Below are positions 25,202 to 36,717 of a stretch of 64,000 nt of DNA, in pieces. The notes under the pieces were generated by a model. It saw only the letters and a program-made list of their open reading frames with translations. It was not told the DNA's origin and did no database searches. Position 1 is the stretch's first letter, and each line of letters starts with the position of its first letter. The position numbers and the translations under genes are program-made. The DNA comes from Ulota crispa (taxonomy: Eukaryota; Streptophyta; Bryopsida; Orthotrichales; Orthotrichaceae), in contig OY987248.1 in the NCBI GenBank assembly GCA_963920765.1, positions 18,200,539 through 18,264,538 of the forward strand. Reading direction: 5' to 3'.

Positions 25202-28021
25202 AGCTGCAATTACCGCCCAACAAGTGCAATGGGCTTCGAACACGGACTGGCAGGCAGACAAAGACAATCGCTTCTTTAGCCAACCAAGTGCTTGATTTGG
25301 CAACTAAATACAAGATTTTGACGCTAGTATATGCTTGCAAGGGCATATGGCCACTTTACGGTGGTATTTATTTTTTAATTTATTTTTTTTATATTTTTAT
25401 TTAGATATTTTGAATGGCTTATGGATTTTGCATTTGTTTGAATAAGTAATACAAAAATCTCAGAAGTGAATGAGAACGGTGTGAAAGGATTAGAGGTTTG
25501 GCATCTATGGTGGGATTAGGATGAAAAGGGGCATGGGCTGATGTGCATCACTTTTTTACCTTAGATAGGGCCAAAATTAAAGAGGAGAGAATCCTTAATA
25601 TGTTGGAAGTTAGTGTATGAGTGTTGGTGGGAAGATGAAAGAAATTTCAAAACTTTGATGTGAAAGAACTTTTTGTGTATATATGATTTTCTATTAAAAT
25701 TTGGATGGATTGTTCCTTATATGATTAATTTTTTAAAATGAATTTGCAAGTTTAATTTGAAAATGTGATGTAAAAGTTATGAGTATTTGAATTTTAAAGT
25801 CAAAAAGCCAAATTATGAAAATAGGCTGAGATTTTGACAAGCCGTAGCTTATGGTTTGTATATCATTTTGCTACAAGATTCTGAAAAAATATTGATTTTA
25901 GTTTTAGTTTTCTTGAAAAATTTTAAACTTGAGATTTGAAGCTTGGAGGAAATAGTTATGCAGGTGTAAATGATTAAAGGTGGCTACCTTTTTATTGGGA
26001 GAAGGCTGATACTTTGAAGTGCTACAACTTTTGGAAAGTATGAAATTTTTTTTCAAAATTTTAGAAGTGATAGGTTATTGTTATATCTTTCCAAATCATT
26101 TTCAATCATTCTATTTGGAGTCTTATTGAAGAAGTTATAGAGTGTAGAAGCTAGGGATTTGGGTGCTCTTTAAAAAAATTGAAACCTATATTTTGATTGA
26201 CTAGAACTTTTGGGTAGAGTTTTATTTTGATGTAAAAATTTTAGAAGTTGTAACCCGTAGTATCATCTTTTCAAATTAATATCATATTTCTATGGGTGAT
26301 GTATAGAACAATAGTTATAAATGTTTATAGAGGCTGTGTTTAATTTACAAGGAGGAAGAAAAACCTCTATTTTGAGCCGATACTACTTTTGGACAGTATT
26401 TTAAATTGAGTTGAAATTTAGAGGGATGTTAAAGGATTAGAAGAGCTTTTTAACTTGCTATTACGCTTAGCATTTGAATTTTTGAATCATTTGTGGCACT
26501 AGATAGAAAGTCCCAACCTTTCTAGGACTTGTTATTTGTGAATTTTTTCCATTATTTTTGTTAAAACTTGAAGACTTGAAGATCTAAAGATATGAAGACT
26601 TTAAGAAGAATATTTTGGATTTATTTTTTATGTATGTGTAGAATGTGGCTTTGTTATTCCTAACCGTTTTTAGAGGCTCGTTTGTTAATTCATTTCCATT
26701 CTGTTTTATAAACTTTGTTGCGGGCAATTTTGGTTAAACCAAACTTAGCCCCATTTATTATTGTGGTGACAAAGTGAGATTGATCACCTACGTGATCAAA
26801 ACGTGCTCTGTTCTCACAATCTGGAGTTTTGACCAGCGGGTTGTGAATTTGATTTTAGGATCCCGTTATATAAACGGCAGCTCGTGTCTGTTGTCTCGAT
26901 CTACCCGTTTTGTATCCAGTGGACTCTTGTCTATACTTTGACCCTTATACCCCTAGAGCCAGCCACAGGATAAATCAACGGAAGACTGAAAATTTAAGAT
27001 TTAAAGAGTGAAGATCAAAACCGACGACAATTTTACTCAGCAACGCACGATTGCAGCAAGACACACTGCGTGTTCTTAAAGAGCGTTCCTCTCAACCCAA
27101 TAATGGTTATGGGGACACTAACACTTATGGGTGCTCCTACTTTACATTAACCTCTTATAACTCATTGAATGCATGGAAAAAAATTTGTTTTTAATTGCAA
27201 GAGCCAATAATTCTTTTTGCTTCCTCAAATCTCTTCACAACTTGCAAGTGAATGATTCTTGGAAGGTCTAAAGTTAATAATAGATATCTATGACACATGC
27301 ACTTTGAGAATTCATAAGTAATTCAAAAAATACTTCAAATAATATTAAACGACTTGTATTGCATTCAGCATCTATTTCTCTTTGTTTGAAAAATGAACAA
27401 AAAATCCTTCCATCTACAAAAGACCATGAAAAAGAGGGATGAGCCCTTAGATGGGCGGTTTTCAAGCGTACTACCTTAGAAAGTAATTGAGCATGACAGT
27501 AGATTATTTAATTCCACGTCTTCACTCTGCATTTGCAATAAATGAAGACCTACTTCAAGGAAAACAAAATGCAAATGTTATTGACCAAATAATATATGAA
27601 AGTAATGATGTGTGCTATTTGTATAGGACATAAAGGATTGAAATTAATGAATACATACGAATACAAAAAGTGGGTGTTAAGATTGAAATTAGCAAGAGAA
27701 TATTGAACATTTAGTAATAAATGTGTTGTATTTGAAAAGTGAACAAAAAATGATGCCCATTTTGTACTTAACCTTGAGCGCCCAGTGTCTGAAAGCAAAA
27801 AACTAGACTGAGCAACTTGCTGCCAATGCCAAGTGCCAACTACTTGGAATACAAAATTGTTGGATTGGTGGGCAATATTGTCATACTACAACCCCATGTC
27901 CCTGTTAGAGCACACCTTGCAACCCTCGTACAACTTACTCCATTTGAAATACTGTCTTGACTCAAGCCGACCTTTTCCCAATTCCCAAAGACAATATACT
28001 ATCGCTGGGGCGCTTAGAAGT
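25202..28021. other. AT-rich intergenic DNA
   Basis: No gene seen. Around 26720-27060 the base composition is more balanced and a TATA-like TTATATAAACGGCAG occurs at about 26863, which could be an old LTR or promoter fragment, but no open frame follows. Pieces of the AGGTAG-type elements lie at about 27098-27150 and 27446-27478. Confidence 0.5.
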
Positions 28022-28023
28022 GA

Positions 28024-28337
28024 AGGTAAGAACACCCATAAGCATTAGTGTCCCCATACTTGTCACCTCTAAAATCTTGAAAAATCTGTAGAAATAAATA
28101 GATGTAATTACAAGGATGTACAACATGTGAACATGAAACCCTAGTGTTGGTTATGGGTGCAAAGGCAGTTTGGTCTTTAAAAATTCACAACTTATTCTCA
28201 CAGTATTCAAATAATACATTTGAATGTACAAACTCATTATTTTTCTGTTGCTAATAGGATCCTATAATTTGCTAGCTTTTTATTAATTCTCATCATGTTC
28301 AAAACCCTTAAACTGACGCTTATGGATGCTCCTACCT
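28024..28337. mobile_element. MITE family A (AGGTAGGAACACCCATAAGC type), copy 1
   Basis: Starts AGGTAAGAACACCCATAAGC and ends with the inverted GCTTATGGATGCTCCTACCT. It is about 314 bp long and its interior matches 29850-30163 (inverted), 41418-41730 and 42348-42661. No coding capacity. The right edge adjoins TTAA, into which a piggyBac-type MITE has inserted. Confidence 0.8.
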
Positions 28338-28575
28338 TAACCCTTAAATCCCAAAATGTCTCCTTGGGAGACAAATGAGATTTTGAGCAAGTACCTACAG
28401 CCTCAATTTTTGTCCTGATTTTTTGAAACTTTTTTTGAAGATAGGAAAACACATAAGCTTTTGGGAAATATAATTTTTATTCCAGTCAATGCCCAAAAGC
28501 AAAAGTTATGCCTAGATAAGCAAAAAATTATGCAAATTGGGCAGCAAAAAAAATTTACAAAAACTTGAATTTTTT
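28337..28575. mobile_element. Truncated piggyBac-type MITE
   Basis: TTAA at 28337-28340 followed by CCCTTAAATCCC and the subterminal TCTCCTTGGGAGACAAATGA. The interior matches, in inverted orientation, the right end of 38722-39641 (for example GCCCAAAAGCAAAAGTTATG). The other end is missing; a partial family A copy begins at about 28576. Confidence 0.7.
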
Positions 28576-28776
28576 TAATTTAGTGTTAGTTATGGGTACA
28601 ATGGCAATTTGCTCTTTAAAAATTCATAACTTATTCTCACAGTATCCAAATAATACATTTGAAAGTGCTAACTCATTATTTTTTTGTTACTAACAAGATC
28701 CTATAATTTTCTAGATGTTTATTAATAATCATCATGTTCAAAACCCTTAATTTGACGATTATGGGTGTTGCTACCT
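28576..28776. mobile_element. Partial MITE family A copy
   Basis: Contains the family A interior (AATTTGCTCTTTAAAAATTC, then TATTCTCACAGTATCCAAAT) and the right end ATTATGGGTGTTGCTACCTTA. The left third is missing. Confidence 0.7.
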
Positions 28777-28779
28777 TAC

Positions 28780-29465
28780 ATGCAAATTTTCTTTTTTTTA
28801 GTGTCAAGAAGGGAAGCTCAATAAAGGGATTCCAAACATCCCAAACATTCTCAAAACATGTTGGGTTTTCAAAAAACTTATAAGAAAGAATCTTCATTGA
28901 TGTGATGAATTACCAAAAGATTTTAGGCACACCTTTTAGAAACTTGACTTTCAATCTTCCAACTAAGAATCCAATCTTGAAGCCCCTATTGAAAAAAATT
29001 AAGATTTTATTATTATTAATCGATCCAATTTTCATTCCTTTGAAACTACGAATTGGAAGGTTCCAAAGGGAGACAAACATTATAAATAAAATAATAACAA
29101 ATAAAATAATAACAAAGCATTGAGGTAAATAAGGTAGAAAAATGAAAGTACAGAGAAGCACATGATTCAAGGAAAAGAAACAAGTCATTCATGTCAAACA
29201 CATATTGGAATAAACTAGAGCAATTAAAATTTATATTAATAAAAGAATAGCGTTTAGCCAGTTAGGGCCAATAGAATGCGGGTTCAACCAATTAGGTTTT
29301 GTCATGACTGGCATCAGAAAGTTATAAATGGAATGAAGTAAAATCACTTATGGTTTCACTAAACGTTAACAACATGTCACTGGCAGTTGCACCGTCATTG
29401 GAAAATCACTTATGGCTTTACTTAACATCAAGTCACTGGCAGTTGTACTGTCACTAGCAATTGCA
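28780..29465. other. AT-rich intergenic DNA
   Basis: No gene or recognised element; a short direct repeat of ATAAAATAATAACAA lies near 29085-29116. Confidence 0.5.
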
Positions 29466-29484
29466 CCACAACTTTCTCTCAGCC

Positions 29485-29655
29485 AAAAGAGAGCACAGGG
29501 ATAGGGAACACAAGGATAGGGGGCATGGGGATAGGAGCAAGGGGTAGGGGACACGAGGATAGGGGAGCACGGGGATAGGGGCACGGGGATAGGGGACATA
29601 GGGATAGAGGGCACATGGATAAAGGGCACAGGGATAAGGGGTGGGGGGCATAATC
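29485..29655. repeat. G-rich minisatellite, about 15-bp unit
   Basis: Roughly ten imperfect copies of a unit like GGGCACGGGGATAGG in tandem, purine-rich on the plus strand. Apparent Pro/Cys-rich open frames on the minus strand are by-products of the repeat. Repeated GGG and GGGG runs make it a candidate G-quadruplex-forming tract. Confidence 0.85.
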
Positions 29656-29849
29656 CTGTCGATACAACAAGTAGTATACTAGTTTAAGTATAAATTTAAA
29701 AATTCAATCGATATTGATGAAAATTCATAAAATGCAACAAATGAGATGTAAATAAAGTGTGCAAATAAAACATTATTGAGAAATATAAGAGCAAGGAAAT
29801 GTTGCAATGTACCTATCCAATACGTTAATGCTATTTTTCCTTCATGGTA

Positions 29850-30163
29850 AGGTAGGAGTACCCATAAGCATCATTTTAAAGGTTTTGAACATGATGAGGA
29901 TTAATAAATAGCTAGCAAATTATAGGATCCTATCAGCAACAGAAAAATAATGAGTTTGCACTGTTGAAAGTATTATTTGGATATTGTGAGAATAAGTTGT
30001 GAATTTTTAAAGAGCAAACAGACATTGCACCCATAACCAACACTAAAGTTACATGTTCACATGTTGTACATCCTTGTAATTACATTTATTCATTTTCACA
30101 GATTTTCCAAGATTTCAGAGGTGATAGTTATGGGGACACTAACGTCTATGGGTGCTCCTACCT
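29850..30163. mobile_element. MITE family A, copy 2 (inverted)
   Basis: Termini AGGTAGGAGTACCCATAAGC and GGTGCTCCTACCT, flanked by TA on both sides (29848-29849 and 30164-30165). Opposite orientation to copies 1, 3 and 4. Confidence 0.85.
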
Positions 30164-31505
30164 TACCCCAAAGAACGCATGCAATAAGTTATCCACAAAG
30201 TGGCTGATCTGTAATAGCTTCAAGCACAATGGACAAACTTTTATCCTGCAGGTGACCTTGCCAAGCAACCAGACAATTCTTCCACACGTAATAAATGCAG
30301 TCACTGAACCAAAAATCCGCAGAAAAACACAAGCAGCAGTGCAGCACTGATCTCTATTTGCTTCAGGACTGGGCTGTTTCAGATATGAACTCAGCAAGTA
30401 CAGCTGCACAAAAATCACTTTATAGACTCTATAGCAGTAGATTCATCCACTTGACAGTATTTGTCAGTGAAATCAGCAGCATCCCATTTTCCAATACTAC
30501 AATACGTGAAAGATTGCTGTACAGTTCTGACGGGAGGATAAGCCAACAATCCGGTCGCATTGTAAGTTAGGTTGTAGAAAATAAGAAATACGCATCCATT
30601 ATCCATAAGAACAATGACGCCAAACGACAACATTGCTATATACTTGCCTAGAATACGTCGGATCTTCATGACCTCTGTGACTGGACCTTATGACATTTGC
30701 ACTCCGACCCTATCTAGAACCTCCCGTTTTCACCTGAAGAGAATGATGAAGAGCTTCCTGGACACCAACGTTTATATCAACCACTACCTAGTCTACGGCA
30801 TCATCTTCCTGGCTCATATCAATCATTTGTCAGAAGAGTTGTTGTTAGTCTTCAAGATCCATTCCTGAGAGCACTCTGTAGATCAAATTGAAACAAAAGC
30901 AAAATACGCAGAAGCAATCAAGACGAGTCAGCAAACGCTGTGACAGCGACCAGGCGCTGGAGCAGATAGTGGACCAGAGCACCTTTGCGCTGGATGGTCG
31001 GTCATTCGGACTTGGATGAACTTGTGGCACTGGGCAACAGTTAGCAACCATATCTTCAAACTCCGCTGACAAAGCACATGCTACCAGCCAATCTGTTGTG
31101 CTCATGTGCATTCCATTATGCAAAGAACAAAAACATCCTGTGCATGATAAGCGAACAAAGTGAACACCTTGAGACAGAAGAGATAAATTTGCAAATCCAA
31201 AAGGATGTTCACAGTAAAAAATCGAACTGAAGCAGTGTCTGCTTGTGCCAGTCACCAATACTCCAATGCGACAATAACTAAAAGCTGTAATTATGATACA
31301 AGTGAACACCCCTCAGCCGAGCGCTTGTGCACAGTTAGGAACTAAATTTACAAGCACAGCGGTCAAATCAAAATATGACAAGACTACAAGCTATCGCAGA
31401 ATTTAAATTATTAAGATAAATTTAAGAGCAGGAATACCAGTCGACTGCAGTTAGCGCAGTCCACCCTCTGTTAAATCGCCAAGCCATGCAGTCCAATGTC
31501 TGAAA
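30164..31505. other. 3' flank of CHUP1, probable 3' UTR in part
   Basis: Balanced base composition, unlike the TE-rich DNA around it, and directly downstream of the CHUP1 stop. Minus-strand open stretches (for example 30845-31309) show no recognisable domain and are more likely untranslated or intergenic than a separate gene. Confidence 0.4.
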
Positions 31506-34500
31506 CTATTGCTCCTCTTCCTCTTCATTCCCTTCTTCTATGTATTTCTGGGCAGGTACAGTAGCAGGTCGGCTGGCACAAGCTCGTAATGCTTCAAATG
31601 CTCGCATGCTCTCAGGATCAAGTCCACCAGCAAACTGCACGGTCGATTCAGAAGGGTGAGTGAACACTCACATCGAAGACGATACACATTCCTGATAAAA
31701 TGCTAAAACGAGAGTTCTTTCATAACTCGAAACAATACGCGTTCGACATGACCCTCAAAACATCTTTGAACTCCTAACACGGATGTGACGATTTGCAAGC
31801 AAAAACTCGCCAGTAATGTTCCATGGAATGTCAACCATTTTACGTGCAGTTATTAATCGCAGCCTTTCCAGCATTCAGACTGTGCAACACATGCTAAAGA
31901 TTGAAAATATTTGCGAGGAAAAAGCAATAAAAGCCATAAAAATAATACCTGGTGGACTCGGAATGTAAAACGCACACCCTGTAGCAATAAAAATTCACGC
32001 ACAGGCTCATTGGTAGAGCCGGCTTTGTCGAGCTCACTTGAAACCCGTTTCATGTACAGGCGGGCCAGTTTCACTGAAGCTAGCTTGATCTGCGGTATAT
32101 ATCATACACAATGAGTCAGCCTGCATTCTTATCATATGTTACAACAGTAAACCTAGCACACATTTATGAGAGGAACGCTTGATGCGGTTTAAGTAAAATA
32201 TAGAGTCAATGAGAATGACAATGCTACAGAATAAAGAGGTCGGTTGATCTCTTAACTGTACCCTTTTTCTTTAAACATACATCCCTGCTTCCCTAGAGAC
32301 ATACGAAGATAGCAAACGGAAGGCAGGAGACACACCTTGCCAACAACGCCGGAGTCAAGCATCCATTGGACGGGAATGCTAAATTCTCTGTAACGAGCCA
32401 TAGCCATGTCCCTTGTTCTCAGCAGACCATAAACACTCTGCTCTACTCTGCAATAGCCAAAACCACTCATCGTAAATTGGAGCATTACTTTCTAGTATAA
32501 GGATCTGAAAACATAACAACATCGCCCTATTTTTGTATTTCACATAAATGCGCTGCCTCATTGGAACGCACCGTATATATCTGACGGGAATGAAAGCAAT
32601 GAGGTCAAAAGAATGACATTGTTAAAAAAAAATCAGAAGAAAACTTACTTCTCTAACATGGACAGCATTTTCTTCAGGGCCTTATCACATGGCACCTCTG
32701 GCCTGTCTTCAACCTTAGATACTTCAGCCAGCAGTTTCATTAGATCTTGGTACTCAAACGCAGCTTCACGCATTGCATCGGCCTTGCCTTCTGGCCAATC
32801 AAAATGCTTTAACACTGCCCTTTCGTCAACCTGTTTAATATAGCCCCAGAGTTCCCGATATTAATTAGTTTGATTTATTATGCTCGTCCACAAGCAAAAA
32901 GAAGATCGAACAACAGAAATGAACAGGATAAACGAAGCTCCTCAGCCCCAAGGATTCAACAAACATTGTAACTTGGACGAGATAATGAAGCGTCTAATTC
33001 GAGGATAATAGCCTCAATTCTTTCAAGCACCATTATCTTTTCTCGACAATTTAGAAGCAATGAACCCATCGAAATGTAATAGACAACACTAATACATCAG
33101 TCCAATCAGATGCCTCACGAGTTCTTATGAACTCCCTAACAAATAAGCTCACGTACCAAAAAGGAAAGCTCGTCATCCAGCCAACCGACGAAATCCACAA
33201 TATCGTTAATGTCGTTATATGCAGCAGCTCTCACTTCAACAGCCAGTGATATGACGAATTCTCCTTGAGTTTCCACATCAGCCTTGATCTGCATTTAATG
33301 TAACTCCGTAAGCCTCAACTCGATATCTTCAATCAAGATCATAGCACTTGGTTCGTGACAGAAGCACACTATCATAAACTTGGACTTCTCAGGATCCACA
33401 CATGCGCAAGCACTTAATCGCGAACGCAGAAAAGAAATCAGTGAAAGAGATTGAAACTTACAGCTAGCAGATGAGACGACCGGTTCTCAATCTCGCCAAT
33501 CATGTTATTGCGGGCATCTGGGTTGACTCCACCACCCGTCACAGCGACCTTTGCGTCACGTTTCATCAGTGACTGGTAGAACTCCACTACCTCTGGAGCT
33601 CTGCTTACATCATCGGAATTTTTGCCTTGCATTTTTGCTAACCCTGCCATTGGGGGAGGAGGTGGAGGTGGAGGTACGCCAGGTCCACGAGGTGGTGGTG
33701 GGGGAGGTGGTGATGGTACGCCTGGAGCTCCTCCCAGTTTAGGAGCAGCTGCTGAACTAGGCTGTGAGCGAGTAGGCTTGGGAGGGGGATTGGGCTTTCT
33801 CAGTTCCCTCTTTGCGACTTCAGCTGCCGTAATAGGTTTGGAAATGACTTCTGCACGCTTCTTGATCGGCAGTGACTCAAATGGCAGGTCTTGGTCTGCA
33901 TGTTGAAACTTTTCCAACCGGTTTATCTTTGGCAATTTTCTAACCTCGGCTCTTTCTTTCTCAGCAAGAACCTTTTCTCTCTCTGCTTGCGCCGCCTCCT
34001 TGAGGGCCTGTTCCCTTTCCATAGCTGCTTTGTGCCTGTCCTTGAAAGCTGGATATTTTGCAGAAATCTCTGATGGAACAGATTTTGCAATAACCTGGAA
34101 GGAGGCAGCGATGCTATTTAAACCATCTGCATTAGGCGATGATGTTTTGATTGGAGCCAGATTTGAACCCGAACTGGGAGACTTAGGATCAGACCTAGAG
34201 GACCGTCCCCCTGGTGAGGATAGATTAGATAGAGACCTTGATGTAGAAGGCGTTCCTGGAGATTGTGCTTCATCGCTGACGGCTCCATATGTGGTTATTT
34301 GGTGCGCGTCACTCGAGTTCCTGAGCAAGAGAGCCTCCAGAGGTCCCTTTGAGGTCCTTTTGCTGCGACTTTTTGAGCCACGGCCGTCCAGACTCTTGGA
34401 GCTCAGAAGTCTCCCGTTGAAATCGCCTCCCTCGTCTTTCCTTCCCGTCCAACTCTTCAGTCGCTTGATCAAGCTGTTCTTCCTCGACAAATGGCCAGAT

Positions 34501-36717
34501 CCTGATCCCACTTCTGATGACATATCACTGGAATACTCCGACGGATTGGAAGTTTCGGATGAGGTGCTCTCGTAGCCTCCTTCCAGCTGATCTTTGGAGC
34601 GCAGAACAGCCACATCGGGATTAGCGTACTGAAGCATCAGATGCTTTGCCTTCTCCTGTGACCTGGGGCTCAGGTCTTTGTTCAAATTCAGGGCGCTGAA
34701 CTGACCTTCAGGTACCTGATGATTGCGCAACTCATAGCGAAGACACGCATTAATCCACCGCATATACACAAGTTCCTCCACTTCGGTAAACCGGTCATTC
34801 TGTAGGCCTTCAACCTGCCGAGCTAAATCTTCATTCGCGTGTCGTAAGCTCGCCAAGTCTTCATCAGCCTCAGCTAATATATCCTCCTGTAACAAATTGA
34901 AGCACAAGACGTTAAACAGCTTTTAAGAAGAAGTAATAAATAAATTTGACAGGCCAATAAAAAAGGTTTGAGTATGTCTCACTGAAATGCAATAGAAGTG
35001 GGTATAAGTTACATACGTCTGTTCTGCTCTGCAAGTACTCGACGTCCTCCTCTGCTGCATCCAATTTCAAATTCAGTTCCCTTTTCTGATACTGCAAATC
35101 CTTGTTCGTGCGCCTTAACTCAACAATCTCAACCTCCATTTCTCGCAGAGCTTGCAACTTCTGATCTATTTCCAAGTCCCGTGTGTGAGCGTCTGCTTTC
35201 TCTGTTTCCAGCGTGGCCACTTTTTGCCTCAACATCAAGAGCTCCGCTTTGTCATCTCCAATTTTGTTATTGATTTGTTTGTGAAGCTCCCTGTTCCGCA
35301 CCCGAGCCTCCTCAAGATCCTTCTTCAATCCGGTAACGCTCGCTGCTTCGTCGGACAACTTCGTCGCCCTCGCTTCCAAAGTTCCGACTCGTTCTTTCAG
35401 CTTTGTGATTTGAGTGTTTTTCTCTTCTTCTACTGTATGCAATCGGCTTTGCAATTTGCTCAATACAAGGGTCTTCTCTTCAATGCTCTCCTCAAGTTTT
35501 ACTATCTCAGCGTTCTTATCGTCCATCTCTTGCTCCAAGGTTAGAAGCTCCTGTTCCTGATCTTCAAGATCGTAATAATCTAGAAGCTCCGCCTCCATTC
35601 TCGACTCCTTCTGCTTGAGCACCTTCACGGTTTCCCTCAGAGCATGAAGCTCTGAAGTTCCATCGGCGAGGTTGTCCATAAACTCGCCCAGAAGATAATC
35701 TGGCCCGTCAGGATACATGTCTGATGTTTCCGATGCGTCTCCGTCAACACTGCGGCCTCCAGGACTCCGCGATCTTCTATTTCCCAGTCTTTTGCCCCTG
35801 CCCTTGCTAACCCTAACGCGCGCATCTTCTTTCCCGCCCTCTCCTGACACGGCCTTGAAATTCTCCATATCTGCATCTGTGACGCCCTCTGCACCGTAAC
35901 TCCTCCCACTCTTAGCCGAGCTCGGGCTTAATAGCCCGAGCTCTGTTGAATGCAAGAGGTCATCAAATTCTGGCAGTAGCAGGTTACTTTCGCTTCCTCC
36001 ATGGACACTTGTTGCTGGAGAACTTGGATTCACGCGTTTCACCTCTTCCGCCTGCCAGAAATCATGGAAAGGGAGTCAATCCATCAAGCGACCAAATTGT
36101 AACGACATCGAATATAATGAAAATGCTGGCATTATGGCGGCAAACATTCCCAGATAGAACAACGGGCTCTCGTACCGGCGTTTTCTGCGTAGCATGAAGG
36201 TCAGCATAACGACCCTCATCATCTTGAGACTTCTTTCTCTGTTCTCCATGTTCTGATCCCAACCAACCAACCAACCAGCCACGATATCAAGCTTTGCTCG
36301 AGGGAAAGTCGTAACAACATCACTGGCGCTACCAACGGTCGCATTTTCATCGAATTTTGAATTTTGAATTTTGAATTTTGAATTTCAGTTATCAGGTCTA
36401 CCAAACCCCAAGAACGTGACTATCTCTTGAAGATAAAGAAAACAAAACCTCTTCCTTCTTCAAAGTAACTTAAAGACTTTGTTTACAGCTCTTCTTCACC
36501 TTAGGCTATTATTCTCGCGTTACAAATTTGTGAATCAGATACGTGTTTTATGCCATCCGTTGAATTCAAAGAGTAGCGACCTATTCAAAAGGTTGACTCT
36601 GAAAGAAAAGAATGATGAACCTCGTTCAGCCGCGTCCCTCTCGTGCTGAAGCCGCTGCCTTCGGTATGTGACGGCCGCACCGACTGCTGTGAACGCGAGG
36701 CCTAACCGCACAAACAT
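31506..36717 (-). CDS. CHUP1: CHUP1, chloroplast outer-envelope actin-binding protein
   Basis: CHUP1 anchors chloroplasts to actin filaments for light-driven positioning. Nine exons splice cleanly: 36717-36621, 36252-36176, 36051-35017, 34886-33462, 33288-33157, 32830-32649, 32447-32336, 32089-31949, 31634-31506, giving 1,109 aa. The N-terminus MFVRLGLAFTAVGAAVTY is the hydrophobic envelope-targeting segment. A long coiled coil fills about residues 186-440, followed by the hallmark FTEVEELVYMRWINACLRYE, a Ser-rich low-complexity region, KYPAFKDRHK, a proline run (about 792-815), EFYQSLMKRD, and the conserved C-terminal region (about 860-1085) with DALREA-type, LRTRDMAMARYREF and EFLLLQGVRF motifs. 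That region is reported in the literature to resemble a formin FH2 fold. It ends in an acidic tail. All phases agree, and length is close to the Arabidopsis protein (about 1,004 aa). The 77-bp second exon rests on splice phase only. Confidence 0.95.
36352..36385. repeat. Microsatellite, 7-bp unit GAATTTT
   Basis: About five copies of GAATTTT in CHUP1 intron 1. Confidence 0.9.

Noticed and set aside
26860..27060. Possible LTR or promoter with TATA box
   Set aside because: No matching second LTR, primer-binding site or reading frame found in the window.
29366..29670. Pro/Cys/Leu-rich small proteins in three minus-strand frames
   Set aside because: They are translations of the minisatellite repeat, open in all frames because of its unit.
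30845..31309. 154-codon minus-strand open frame after CHUP1
   Set aside because: No domain, Cys/Phe-rich by composition, and directly downstream of the CHUP1 stop; more likely 3' UTR or intergenic.
34000..34575. 191-codon plus-strand frame
   Set aside because: Antisense shadow of the large CHUP1 exon.
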